Assembly: GCA_035524795.1 (NCBI GenBank)
Contig: DATKOF010000022.1
Coordinates: 1 to 53,944 of the forward strand
Reading direction: 5' to 3'
DNA from: DATKOF01 sp035524795
Lineage (GTDB): Bacteria > Pseudomonadota > Gammaproteobacteria > Burkholderiales > SG8-41
DNA length: 53,944 bases
Part shown: piece after piece, positions 17,491-26,004 of the stretch
Numbering within the stretch: the first letter of the stretch is position 1
Layout: each line of letters opens with the position of its first letter
Program-made: the position numbers and the translations under genes
The notes under the pieces: model-generated
Database searches by the model: none
What the model was told of the DNA's origin: nothing
What the model saw: only the letters and a program-made list of their open reading frames with translations

Positions 17491-17509
17491 GGACGCCGGT
17501 TCGGCGTCC
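17491..17509 (+). terminator. Possible hairpin terminator downstream of the Cys-rich protein gene
   Basis: GGACGCCG (17491-17498) and CGGCGTCC (17502-17509) form an 8-bp GC stem with a 3-nt loop just after the stop at 17485. No T-run follows, so intrinsic termination is uncertain. Confidence 0.4.
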
Positions 17510-17596
17510 GCGGTGATGAACGCGTCCCGCCGGCGGGCTGCTGTCGTATGGTAATTTTCCATACCGGCCGGTAACATTCGGCCAGTTCACCCGGAA

Positions 17597-20395
17597 ATGC
17601 ACGGAATGCCACGAAGAAAACCACGGATATCGGCAGTGGCGACCGCGATGGTCGCCACCGATCCCGACTCGCGCCTGCGCGAAGACATCCGGCTGCTGGG
17701 ACGCCTGCTGGGCGATACGCTGCGCGAACAACAAGGCGGGGAAATATTCGAACTGGTCGAAAAAGTGCGCCAGATCGCGATCCGTTTCAGGCGCGACCAG
17801 GACGCGGATGCCAAGCGGGAGCTCGAAATCCTGCTCGACGGACTCGACCCCGAATCGGGCATCACGGTGGTGCGCGCCTTCAGTTTTTTCTCCCAGCTTT
17901 CCAACATTGCCGAGGACCTGCATTACAACCGGCGCCGCCGCGCCAACCAGCTCGCCGGCCTGCCGCCGCGCGAAGGCAGCGTCCGGCGCGCGCTGGCGCG
18001 TTGCCGCGAAGCCGGGATCGGCAAGGACGACATGCTCACCTTCTTCGAGCACGCGCTGATCGTGCCGGTGCTGACGGCGCACCCGACCGAAGTGCAGCGC
18101 ACCAGCATTCTCGAATGTCATCACCAGATCGCCCGGCTGCTGGCGGAACGCGACCTGATCGCGCTGACGCCGCAGGAATTGCAGGCGAACGAGGGAACGC
18201 TGCGGAGGCTGATACTGACGCTGTGGCAAACGCGCATCCTGCGCCCGGTGCGGCTGGCGGTAAAGGACGAGATCGAAAACGGGCTCGCCTACTACCACTA
18301 CACCTTCCTGCGGCAGGTGCCGCGGCTGCACGCCGAACTCGAAGAACAGATCGCGGCCTACGCCGGCGTGGAACGCATCACGCTGCGGCCGGCGGTGCGG
18401 ATCGGCAACTGGATCGGCGGAGACCGCGACGGCAATCCGTACGTGACGGACGAGATCACCCGGCACGCAATGCGCCGGCAATCGATTACCGCCCTCGATT
18501 TCTATCTCGAGGAAACCCACTTGCTGAGCCGGGAACTGAGCCTGTCGACGCGCATCGTCGGCATCACGCAGCCGCTCAGGCGACTGTCGGAACTGACGCC
18601 CGATCATTCCGAACATCGCAGCGATGAACCGTACCGCCTCGCGCTGAACGGAGTCTACGGACGCCTTTACGCCACCACGCGCCGGCTCAACGATCACGAG
18701 CCCGGCCGTCGCGCGATGGGCGCTGCGCCCCCTTATCACGATGCATCGGAGTTCATCGCGGAACTGGACATCATCATCGATTCCCTGGAGAAAAACGGCG
18801 GCCACCGCATCGCCGGGGGACGCCTCAGCCATCTGCGTCACGCAGCGCAGGTGTTCGGTTTCCATCTGGCGCCGCTCGATATGCGACAGCACAGTTCGGC
18901 GCACGAGATGCTGCTGGCCGAACTGTTCGCGCGCGCGGGAATCCACCCGGACTATGCGGCATTGCCCGAAGAGGAGCGGTGCCGGTTTCTGGCGCAGGAA
19001 ATTTCGTCTGCGCGGCAACTCCGCGCGCACGACACGGATTACGGCGACGCCGCTCAAGGCGAATTGAGGATATTCGACGCGGCGGCGGCGATCCACCGCC
19101 ACTATGGCCTGGCCGCGCTGCCCAACTACATCATCTCCAAGACCGACGGCGCGAGCGACGTGCTCGAGGTCGCGCTGCTGCTCAAGGAAGCGGGGCTCGT
19201 GCATGGCGGGAAAACGCCGCGAAGCGACGTCAACATCATTCCGCTGTTCGAGACGATTTCCGATTTGCGCGGCTGCGCGGCGGTCATGGATCGCCTGCTG
19301 ACACTGCCCGTCTATCGCGCGCTGATCGCCAGCCGCGGCGACGAACAGGAAATCATGCTCGGTTATTCCGACAGCAACAAGGATGGCGGTTTCCTGACGG
19401 CAAGCTGGGAGCTTTACAAGGCCGAAGTCGAACTGGTCAAGGTGTTCGAGCGCCACGGCGTGCGGCTGCGCCTGTTCCACGGCCGCGGCGGCACCGTGGG
19501 TCGTGGCGGCGGTCCGAGCTATCAGGCCATCATCGCGCAGCCGCCGGGCAGCGTAAACGCGCAGATACGCATCACGGAACAGGGCGAAGTCATCGGCAGC
19601 AAATATTCCGATCCGGAAATCGGCCGCGACAATCTTGAAACCATGGTCGCGGCGACGCTCGAGGCGACGCTGCTGCACGGCGCGCTGGCCGGCACCGCCG
19701 CCTACCATCAGATCATGGATCAATTGAGCGCAGACGCCTACCGCGCCTACCGCACGCTGGTTTACGAAACGCCGGGGTTCGCGCGTTTTTTCCGCGAGGC
19801 GACGCCGATCGCGGAAATCGCTGACCTGCAGATCGGCAGCCGGCCGGCCGCACGCAAGCAAAGCGGAAAAATCGAGGATCTGCGCGCGATCCCCTGGGTC
19901 TTCAGCTGGTCGCTGGCGCGCATCATGCTGCCCGGATGGTACGGCTTCGGCAGCGCGGTCGACGGCTACCTGAAACGCGGCGGAAACGCAGCGCTGGCGC
20001 AGCTGCGCGAAATGTACCGCACCTGGCCTTTCCTGCAGGCGCTGTTGAGCAATCTGGACATGGTGCTTGCCAAATCCGACATCGGGATCGGATCACGCTA
20101 CGCCGAACTGGTCACCGACGCCGGTCTGCGCGAGTCCGTATTCGAACAGATCAAGGCCGAATGGCACCTGACCGTAAAAAACCTGTTCGCGATTACCGGC
20201 CAGCACGAATTTCTGCAGGGAAACCCGACGCTGGCACGCAGCTTCCGCAACCGCCGGCCTTACATCGACCCCCTCAACCATCTTCAGGTCACGCTGCTCA
20301 AACGTTTCCGCGGTGGCGACCACAACGAGCGCCTGCAGACGGGAATCAAGCTCACCATCAACGGCATCGCTTCCGGGCTGCGCAACAGCGGCTGA
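17597..20395 (+). CDS. ppc: Phosphoenolpyruvate carboxylase
   Basis: A 932-residue enzyme carboxylating PEP to oxaloacetate (anaplerosis, or CO2 fixation support in autotrophs). The catalytic histidine motif 'LTAHPTEVQRTS' is near residue 162, followed by 'GNWIGGDRDGNPYV', 'MLGYSDSNKDGGF' and the glycine loop 'FHGRGGTVGRGGGPSY'. It ends 'INGIASGLRNSG', where the family usually reads RNTG. Full length, no disruption. ATG codons at 17597 and 17606 are both possible starts. Confidence 0.97.
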   Translation: MHGMPRRKPRISAVATAMVATDPDSRLREDIRLLGRLLGDTLREQQGGEIFELVEKVRQIAIRFRRDQDADAKRELEILLDGLDPESGITVVRAFSFFSQLSNIAEDLHYNRRRRANQLAGLPPREGSVRRALARCREAGIGKDDMLTFFEHALIVPVLTAHPTEVQRTSILECHHQIARLLAERDLIALTPQELQANEGTLRRLILTLWQTRILRPVRLAVKDEIENGLAYYHYTFLRQVPRLHAELEEQIAAYAGVERITLRPAVRIGNWIGGDRDGNPYVTDEITRHAMRRQSITALDFYLEETHLLSRELSLSTRIVGITQPLRRLSELTPDHSEHRSDEPYRLALNGVYGRLYATTRRLNDHEPGRRAMGAAPPYHDASEFIAELDIIIDSLEKNGGHRIAGGRLSHLRHAAQVFGFHLAPLDMRQHSSAHEMLLAELFARAGIHPDYAALPEEERCRFLAQEISSARQLRAHDTDYGDAAQGELRIFDAAAAIHRHYGLAALPNYIISKTDGASDVLEVALLLKEAGLVHGGKTPRSDVNIIPLFETISDLRGCAAVMDRLLTLPVYRALIASRGDEQEIMLGYSDSNKDGGFLTASWELYKAEVELVKVFERHGVRLRLFHGRGGTVGRGGGPSYQAIIAQPPGSVNAQIRITEQGEVIGSKYSDPEIGRDNLETMVAATLEATLLHGALAGTAAYHQIMDQLSADAYRAYRTLVYETPGFARFFREATPIAEIADLQIGSRPAARKQSGKIEDLRAIPWVFSWSLARIMLPGWYGFGSAVDGYLKRGGNAALAQLREMYRTWPFLQALLSNLDMVLAKSDIGIGSRYAELVTDAGLRESVFEQIKAEWHLTVKNLFAITGQHEFLQGNPTLARSFRNRRPYIDPLNHLQVTLLKRFRGGDHNERLQTGIKLTINGIASGLRNSG

Positions 20396-20407
20396 CTTGC
20401 CGCCGCC

Positions 20408-20902
20408 TCAATCCTTTTCAGCGAGGAAATTGCCGCGGCATTTCCTGCTGCCGCAGGAACAGGCGTAAAGACGCTTCAGCGCCGGGGTATAGCGCTCTTC
20501 GACAAAGAGCTGGTAATCGTAGGTCAGCTCCTCACCGGGCCTGATGTCGCGCCGGGCGTCGATGAACATGCGCCCGTTCTCTTCTTCCGGCTCGCAATTC
20601 GGATCGCAGCTGTGATTGATCCAGCGCGCCGAATTCCCCTCGCGATTGGCATCGATCACGGTGCCATCGTCAAGCAGGAACAGGAACGTGTGCGGTCCTT
20701 CGTCGTTGCCGTACTTGCGGTCGGCGGCTTCTCCGCTCATCCGCCGGCCCTTGTATTCGATGACGCGCGTCCCCTTGGATATGCGCGCGATCGCGAACAC
20801 TCCCTTGCCATGGATGCCGGAATTGCGCACGACAATGCGCCGTTTGCCGGGAAGTTTGCGCGTTTTTTTCGGGCGCTGCGGGCGTTTTGAGTCCTGGGGC
20901 AT
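20408..20902 (-). CDS. SET-domain protein-lysine methyltransferase
   Basis: About 164 residues with a basic N-terminus (RPQRPKKTRKLPGKRR). The SET domain contains 'NSGIHGKGVFA', the knot motif 'RWINHSCDPNCEP' and 'GEELTYDYQ'. A post-SET-like zinc motif 'CSCGSRKCRGNF' follows. All core SAM- and lysine-binding motifs look intact, so an active protein methyltransferase is expected; the target is unknown. The ATG at 20902 has GCGGA upstream; another ATG lies nine codons earlier. It is last in a four-gene minus-strand run with dsbC. Confidence 0.9.
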   Translation of the reverse strand: MPQDSKRPQRPKKTRKLPGKRRIVVRNSGIHGKGVFAIARISKGTRVIEYKGRRMSGEAADRKYGNDEGPHTFLFLLDDGTVIDANREGNSARWINHSCDPNCEPEEENGRMFIDARRDIRPGEELTYDYQLFVEERYTPALKRLYACSCGSRKCRGNFLAEKD

Positions 20903-20978
20903 GGTGATTTCCGCTTTCAAAAATCGCATATTCTATGCGACCGGATATGCAGCCGCCAATGGACGCGGGCAGCAGCGG

Positions 20979-21728
20979 CTAGTTCGACGGGGGCGTATCG
21001 GCGAGGTATTTTTCGATCTGCGTGGCATCGACTACGCCGGCGATCACGCCGCCGTCGGCAAAAACCAGGGTCGGCGCGGTATTGATGCCGAGCTTGTCCC
21101 CGACACCATCGATGCGGACGATCGGATCGCCGATGCAGGCCGCCGCTGCCGCGGCCGGCCTCTTGCGCCCCTGCATCCAGTCGTCCCATGCCCGGGCGCG
21201 GTCCGGTGAACACCAGATCTGGTGCGACAATTCGGTCGCGCCCGGATGCAGATGCTCGATCGGGTAAAGCATCACGTAAATCGTGACATCATTGACCTTG
21301 AGCAATTGCTGATCGAGCTGCTGGCAAAACGGGCATAGCGGATCGCTGAACACGATCAGCTTGCGGCGGCCGTTGCCCTGCACCCTTTTGATGCCAAGCT
21401 CGAGGGGGATCTGCCCGGCATCCACCGCGGTCAGCTTGCGCAGTCTTTGCAGCGTGATGTTTTTGCCGGTCCTGGTATCGGTCAGGTTGCCGACGATGAT
21501 ATAGCTCATTTTTCCGTCGGTATAAAAGATATTGCCGTCCATATAGACCTCGTACAGTCCACCGTACGGCGTCCTGACGACGCTTTCGATCCTGGCGCCC
21601 GGAAATTTGCTTGCGACGAGCTTGCGGACACCCGCTTCGTCGGCACAGGCGACGCCGCACGCAAATGCCAGTGCCAGCAGCAGGAATTTTCCCGGGTTCA
21701 CGCATCGCAAGATCATGATGGCGCGCAT
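20979..21728 (-). CDS. dsbC: Thiol:disulfide interchange protein DsbC family
   Basis: About 249 residues. A signal peptide (FLLLALAFACGVACA) precedes a dimerisation domain (about 30-90) and a thioredoxin-like domain. The active site is 'CPFC' within 'VFSDPLCPFCQQLDQQL'; a second cysteine pair ('IWCSPDR', 'AACIGDP') is typical of DsbC. The cis-proline segment is 'GINTAPTLVFADG'. It isomerises wrong disulfides in the periplasm. ATG codons at 21728 and 21716 are both possible; GGGGATG precedes the former. Confidence 0.93.
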   Translation of the reverse strand: MRAIMILRCVNPGKFLLLALAFACGVACADEAGVRKLVASKFPGARIESVVRTPYGGLYEVYMDGNIFYTDGKMSYIIVGNLTDTRTGKNITLQRLRKLTAVDAGQIPLELGIKRVQGNGRRKLIVFSDPLCPFCQQLDQQLLKVNDVTIYVMLYPIEHLHPGATELSHQIWCSPDRARAWDDWMQGRKRPAAAAAACIGDPIVRIDGVGDKLGINTAPTLVFADGGVIAGVVDATQIEKYLADTPPSN

Positions 21729-21785
21729 TTTAATCAAACATCCCCAGTCTCCGTCAACCGTTTGTCGCCCCGTCCACACCACAGG

Positions 21786-22340
21786 TCAGCGCAAATCATG
21801 CGCAGCCGGTTGCGCGCCGATAAAACTGTGGTCGCAAAAACCGAGGTCGGCGTCGGCCCGCGTCGCTTCATAGACGCGATCCGGCTCGGTAAGGACGCTG
21901 GAATCGAAAGACATGGATTTGACGGCGCCGTATGTGACGCACCTGCCGTTCGCACCATATTCAAGACAGGAATATATCGTGGTCATGATATACATGCCGG
22001 CAACGTTGTCTATGAAATGCAGCGCCTTGCCGGTTCGTATCATGACGACGCTGCGCTGGCCGGCGATGCGGGTGTAAATCGCCCTGGCGCGGGCGTGCCC
22101 GATATCGATCCCCTCGAAAAACATCAGCGCATCGCCCTCGCCTTCAACCAGCAGGGGCTCGCCGGTCGCCGGATCGGTGTCGTAATGCCGGTAAAATGCG
22201 CAATGCACGAAGCTGGATCTGGCAAGGTCCGACAATGCAGCGGTGTCGTCGGCCGCGCACATCAGCGGCGACGTAACGGCCAATACGCAACATAACAGGC
22301 GGAAAAAGCGCGGTATGTTTTCGACCGGCCGTAACGACAT
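21786..22340 (-). CDS. Periplasmic protein of unknown function
   Basis: 184 residues. The start at 22340 has a very strong site (GGAGGAGG, 6 nt before the ATG) and opens a signal peptide ending LMCAA. The mature domain includes 'FVHCAFYRHYDTDPATGEPLLVEGEGDALMFFEG' and 'VMIRTGKALHFIDNVAGMYIMTTIYSC', with five cysteines. No family was recognised. It lies between the ATP-grasp gene (22 bp upstream) and dsbC (57 bp downstream) on one strand, so it is a plausible DsbC client or partner. Confidence 0.75.
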   Translation of the reverse strand: MSLRPVENIPRFFRLLCCVLAVTSPLMCAADDTAALSDLARSSFVHCAFYRHYDTDPATGEPLLVEGEGDALMFFEGIDIGHARARAIYTRIAGQRSVVMIRTGKALHFIDNVAGMYIMTTIYSCLEYGANGRCVTYGAVKSMSFDSSVLTEPDRVYEATRADADLGFCDHSFIGAQPAAHDLR

Positions 22341-22362
22341 GTGCGCCTCCTCCAGCGCGCCA

Positions 22363-23394
22363 CTAGGCTGGAACGCCACGGTAACGCCGGCGCGCGGCTG
22401 TGACAATGGACAATATCAATCCCTGATAATCGGTGCCGGCCAGACATATGTTGCTGCCGAACGTATCCGGCGACAAATCGGGATTGGGATTGGCCTCGAT
22501 GAAAACCAGCCGGTCGTCCGGCGCCAGCCGAAAATCAAGCCTGGCATAATCCCGCAGTTCAAGCGCGAGAAAAATCCGGCGGCTGGCCGCGGCGATGGCC
22601 GACAACAGCGACCGGCTGAGTTTGGCGCGCCGGTAAAAAATGCCCCACCTGTCGGCGTAGCGGTCATCGTTCTTGACCCGATAAGTCGCGAAACGCGGCG
22701 CTGCCGGGTGCACCTTGCCGATCACCATCTCGACCGGCGGCAACACCCGCGCCGGATTGCCAAGCATGGGGACATAGATATCGCGGCCCGCAATGAATTC
22801 TTCGCAGATCACCGGGCTGCTGCCGCGCCGGCACAGCGCGCGCACGCGGCGACGCAGCTCATCTTCGGTCGCGACCAGAGAAATCTTGCCGATCGCATCC
22901 GAGCCATCGCCGAATTGCGGCTTGACCAACAGCGGAAACGGCTGCCCATGAAGGCGAGCCGGCAGCCGGCCGGTGGAGGTGAAGTAGCGCGGTACTGCTA
23001 TTCCCAGTTGGCCGACAATCTGCTTGGACAAAGCCTTGTCGCGGCACAAATGCAGACTGAGCGGACCGCTGCCGGTGTAGCGCAATTGCATGACCTCAAG
23101 CATTGCGGCAATACCCGCATCGAGCTGGCGATCGCCATCGAACCACTCAGTCAGGTTGAATATCAGTTCCGGCGACAGCCGGCGCAGCTCTGCAAGCGTA
23201 TCGCATATGTCGGGCCCGAACGGCACGGCCTCGGTGTCGCGGTAGCGGCTGCGCAATGCCTTGAGCACATGCGCCTCCACACTGCCGCGATCAGGCACGA
23301 ACCCGCCCGATCCGTTGCGACGGCCGGTTTCGGCGTCGACCAGCAGCACGACGGCGCGTTGCCTATTGTTCCGCCGCGATTTCTTCACCTTCAC
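22363..23394 (-). CDS. ATP-grasp ligase, D-alanine-D-alanine ligase-like
   Basis: 343 residues, probably from GTG at 23394 (a second GTG lies two codons on). The ATP-grasp core is visible: 'FPLLVKPQFGDGSDAIG' (ATP-binding Lys and Gly-rich loop), 'VICEEFIAGRDIYVPM', and the metal site 'ARLDFRLAPDDRLVFIEANPNPDLS'. The N-terminal third ('LIFNLTEWFDGDRQLDAGIAAMLE', 'YTGSGPLSLHLCRDK') resembles Ddl homologues, but the normal cell-wall Ddl would sit in the mur cluster. A different carboxylate-amine ligation is likely. It heads the run leading to dsbC and the SET gene. Confidence 0.88.
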   Translation of the reverse strand: MKVKKSRRNNRQRAVVLLVDAETGRRNGSGGFVPDRGSVEAHVLKALRSRYRDTEAVPFGPDICDTLAELRRLSPELIFNLTEWFDGDRQLDAGIAAMLEVMQLRYTGSGPLSLHLCRDKALSKQIVGQLGIAVPRYFTSTGRLPARLHGQPFPLLVKPQFGDGSDAIGKISLVATEDELRRRVRALCRRGSSPVICEEFIAGRDIYVPMLGNPARVLPPVEMVIGKVHPAAPRFATYRVKNDDRYADRWGIFYRRAKLSRSLLSAIAAASRRIFLALELRDYARLDFRLAPDDRLVFIEANPNPDLSPDTFGSNICLAGTDYQGLILSIVTAARRRYRGVPA

Positions 23395-23658
23395 GGAGGT
23401 CAGCCCGGAAAACCGTTATCTTAGCAAGCGTGCCGGTGCGCCGCGCCGCTTTCCCATCCGTCACGGCCCGGAAATATCGTCGCAACTGTCGGCATAACGT
23501 CGCGCGGCGTCACTATGCCAGCGTGATTTTTTGCAGATTCAGGTTTCATCGAAATCACAAGAATTATTAAAACAACGGGTTATCGGCAGCCCGTTCGCCG
23601 GTAACCGACGCTTCCTGACTGGCCCGTAATTTGCTGTAAAGAGGACAGGAGCGCATCC

Positions 23659-23883
23659 ATGGTAATTTATCTTGACCGCTATCGGGCAACCAGCACAGCG
23701 CCGGCCAGCGTTTCGGAAAACGGCGCTTATGGCGCCGAAATATCAAGTGCCGACTGGAATCCAGCGCCCGCATCACCGTCCCCGTCGGCGGCGAAAACAT
23801 CGGGGGCATGGCTCGAAAGTCTGACAGCGGGTGATGCCGACGCCATGCTCGCCGCCATTTACGCGCTGGCAACTCTGGTCTGA
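23659..23883 (+). CDS. Small hypothetical protein
   Basis: A 74-residue frame with a GAGGACAGGAG purine tract 9 nt upstream of its ATG. It starts 'MVIYLDRYRATS', then a Ser/Ala/Pro-rich low-complexity middle and a short amphipathic end 'WLESLTAGDADAMLAAIYAL'. No domain was recognised. The Shine-Dalgarno and independent location support a real gene; the sequence itself offers little proof. Confidence 0.45.
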   Translation: MVIYLDRYRATSTAPASVSENGAYGAEISSADWNPAPASPSPSAAKTSGAWLESLTAGDADAMLAAIYALATLV

Positions 23884-24036
23884 ACCCCCGCCGTACGGCG
23901 CGGCATTGCCGCCACGCGTCGCCGATCCTGACGCATCCCGGACTGTGTCACCCATTGCGACTCTTCCCCGGTCGCTCGTATTCACCGAAATTTGGGTCTA
24001 TACTTTTAAATAAAGTGATAGTGGGAAAACAGTCGC

Positions 24037-24237
24037 ATGGACGAGGCCGAAACACTGAAAAAACGGATACTCGATCTGCAACAGCAACATCGGGATCTCG
24101 ATAACGCCATTGCCAAACTCTGCGAGCGTCCGGCTCAGGATCAACTGCAATTACAGCGGCTGAAAAAAAGAAAACTGGTCCTCAAAGACCAGATCATGGC
24201 GCTGGAGCGTCAATTGACGCCCGATATCCGGGCCTGA
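24037..24237 (+). CDS. YdcH/DUF465 family small helical protein
   Basis: 66 residues, all helical: 'LKKRILDLQQQHRDLDNAIAKL', a short turn, and 'QLQRLKKRKLVLKDQIMALERQL'. The 'H..LD..I..L' and 'LK..KL.LKD.I..L' patterns are the DUF465 signature. The molecular role is unknown. Its last 28 bp overlap the 3' end of dsbB on the opposite strand. Confidence 0.85.
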   Translation: MDEAETLKKRILDLQQQHRDLDNAIAKLCERPAQDQLQLQRLKKRKLVLKDQIMALERQLTPDIRA

Positions 24238-24767
24238 TCGGAGCGGACTTCCCAGGCTACGCAGAACGCGGTCGACAGCGCCAGCGCAGCGAGCATGACA
24301 AACCAGATCAGCGACCATTCCGCTATCGACAGCCCGAGAAAACGCCAGCTGACATCCGCACACTCGCCGGATCCCCTGAGGATTTTTTGCAGTACCAGCG
24401 TCAGGGGAAATCTGTCCAGCATGTACTCGATCCCCGGACCGCATGCCGGAATACGGTCCGCAGGAAGATGCTGAAGCCATACCTGGCGCACCGCGACACT
24501 GCCGCCGGTCAATGCTATCAACACCAGCAACGAACAGTAAACGTAGGTTGCGGTCCGCCCCGGCCCATGCAATGCCGCGGCCACAAACACTATCAACAGG
24601 GCGATGAATGCGGTTCTCTGCAGAATGCACAGCGGACACGGATCCTGGAATTCGTAATACTGCAGATAAAGCGCGAATCCGAGCAGTCCGGCACAAATCA
24701 ATGCGCCGAGCCCGTAGGCCGCGCGCCGTGAACAGACGACTGTTTTCAATAAATTTTGCATCGGCAT
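24210..24767 (-). CDS. dsbB: Disulfide bond formation protein B
   Basis: About 185 residues, four membrane spans. The first periplasmic loop contains the quinone-linked pair 'CPLC' in 'YYEFQDPCPLCILQR'. The second contains 'ACGPG' and 'GECADVSW' (the DsbA-interacting cysteines). It reoxidises DsbA and passes electrons to ubiquinone. The start is probably 24767 or 24761; the longer frame reaches into arfB. It is divergent from arfB with about 39 bp between starts. Confidence 0.94.
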   Translation of the reverse strand: MPMQNLLKTVVCSRRAAYGLGALICAGLLGFALYLQYYEFQDPCPLCILQRTAFIALLIVFVAAALHGPGRTATYVYCSLLVLIALTGGSVAVRQVWLQHLPADRIPACGPGIEYMLDRFPLTLVLQKILRGSGECADVSWRFLGLSIAEWSLIWFVMLAALALSTAFCVAWEVRSDQARISGVN

Positions 24768-24806
24768 TGAGGTCGGCGATTCTAACACGCGCCGGTTCCC
24801 CGCCCC

Positions 24807-25229
24807 ATGCTTAAGATCACGCGCGGCATCACGCTCGGCCCGGATGAGATCGAGGAGCAATTCATACGCGCGCCCGGGCCCGGCGGCCAGAACGTCAACA
24901 AAGTCGCGACCGCGGTGCGGCTGCGTTTCAACGTGCGTGCCTCCACGTCCCTCTCACAGGAGGTGCGCGACCGCTTGCTGGCATTGGCCGCCGGTCGTCT
25001 CAATCAGGCGGGAGAAATCGTAATCATCGCGCGGCGATTTCGAACCCAGGCGCGCAACCGCGCCGACGCCCGCGCCCGTCTGGCGGCGCTGATCCGCGCG
25101 GCGCTGTCTGCGCCGAAACCGCGCAGGCAGACAGCCCCCGGCATTGCGGCAAAGCAACGCCGCCGTCTGGAAAAACAACACCGCTCGGAACTCAAGCGCG
25201 CGCGGGGTACGCGCGTAGATATGGACTGA
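24807..25229 (+). CDS. arfB: Alternative ribosome-rescue factor / peptidyl-tRNA hydrolase ArfB
   Basis: 140 residues with the RF1-like catalytic 'GGQ' in 'RAPGPGGQNVNKVATAVRLRF' and a highly basic C-terminal tail ('PKPRRQTAPGIAAKQRRRLEKQHRSELKRA') that enters the empty mRNA channel. It releases peptides from non-stop ribosomes. Length and domain order match YaeJ/ArfB and not a full release factor. Confidence 0.94.
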   Translation: MLKITRGITLGPDEIEEQFIRAPGPGGQNVNKVATAVRLRFNVRASTSLSQEVRDRLLALAAGRLNQAGEIVIIARRFRTQARNRADARARLAALIRAALSAPKPRRQTAPGIAAKQRRRLEKQHRSELKRARGTRVDMD

Positions 25230-25411
25230 CAGGCAGGATGCCGCAGCGGGAGACACTCGGCAGCCACGATGTCGCCGGATTCAAAATCCGACCCAACGTT
25301 GGTCGGCGAACTATTAAGCGACCGGCAATAAATCAGAACAACTCGAACTATGGACCGCGGCACTTTCTAATTCCTCTAGTCATCCCAATGCAGCTCTCAT
25401 ACAGGGGGTGC

Positions 25412-25789
25412 TTAGGCCTGTACTTTCATGATGAGCCACTTGATGGCGGTTTCAAAATCGGTAAAAACCATGAGGCTCGCCCCTCTATTACGAACAACGG
25501 TTTCGAAGAACTCAGCCTCGGTGGCTTCATTGGAAGGTACCAGAAGGGCAACTTTGCCGAATGCAATGGTGGGTTGCGTTGCAACTGAGACGCCAAGTTC
25601 ATAGCGGTCGGGTATTGAGAGGCAAACCTCGGCTTCCCGGGTATCGACGAGGACACAATCCTCTCCATTCGCGTTGATCATGGAGATGAGTTTTGTCAGA
25701 ATAGCGCGGCTTGCTGCGAGGTCGATTGACCCCCGAGGATTAGCTCGAATGAAATCCTTGGTGCTGATTACCGTGATATTCGTGGGCAT
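25412..25789 (-). CDS. STAS/SpoIIAA-like small protein
   Basis: 125 residues from an ATG preceded by AGGGGGAA. Features are 'EDCVLVDTREAEVCLSIPDRYELGV', 'KVALLVPSNEATEAEFFETVVRNRG' and a last helix 'FTDFETAIKWL'. This alternating strand/helix layout with a terminal 'D...A..WL' resembles SpoIIAA/STAS-like domains of bacterial regulators, but I am not certain of the family. Third gene on the minus strand after hdeD and the patatin gene, though 215 bp separate it from the latter. Confidence 0.6.
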   Translation of the reverse strand: MPTNITVISTKDFIRANPRGSIDLAASRAILTKLISMINANGEDCVLVDTREAEVCLSIPDRYELGVSVATQPTIAFGKVALLVPSNEATEAEFFETVVRNRGASLMVFTDFETAIKWLIMKVQA

Positions 25790-26004
25790 AGCAATTCCCC
25801 CTATCCTCCACCCCCGCAAATTGCTTGGATGGGCACAACAACAGGACGCCACTTGCACATGCTAGCGCACTATCCGTGATTTAGCGATTGCCCGAATGCT
25901 GTGCGCTGAATGTCGATCTGCCTTAGCGACAAACTGGTGCGACGCATACTTAACCCTTGCATGGCTGCGCGCCCGCCGCACGCAACAGTTCAGCGTTGTC
26001 GTGT

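Noticed and set aside
16973..19861. 962-codon open frame on the minus strand
   Set aside because: It lies antisense to ppc, has an Arg/His/Gln-rich translation without domains, and arises from GC-rich codon bias.
22363..23394. Housekeeping D-Ala-D-Ala ligase (ddl)
   Set aside because: The fold matches, but the N-terminal region is divergent and the genomic context is not the mur/fts cluster, so only the general family is assigned.
23981..24004. Sigma70 promoter before the DUF465 gene (TTCACC and TATACT)
   Set aside because: The spacing between the boxes is about 12 bp, too short for a standard promoter.
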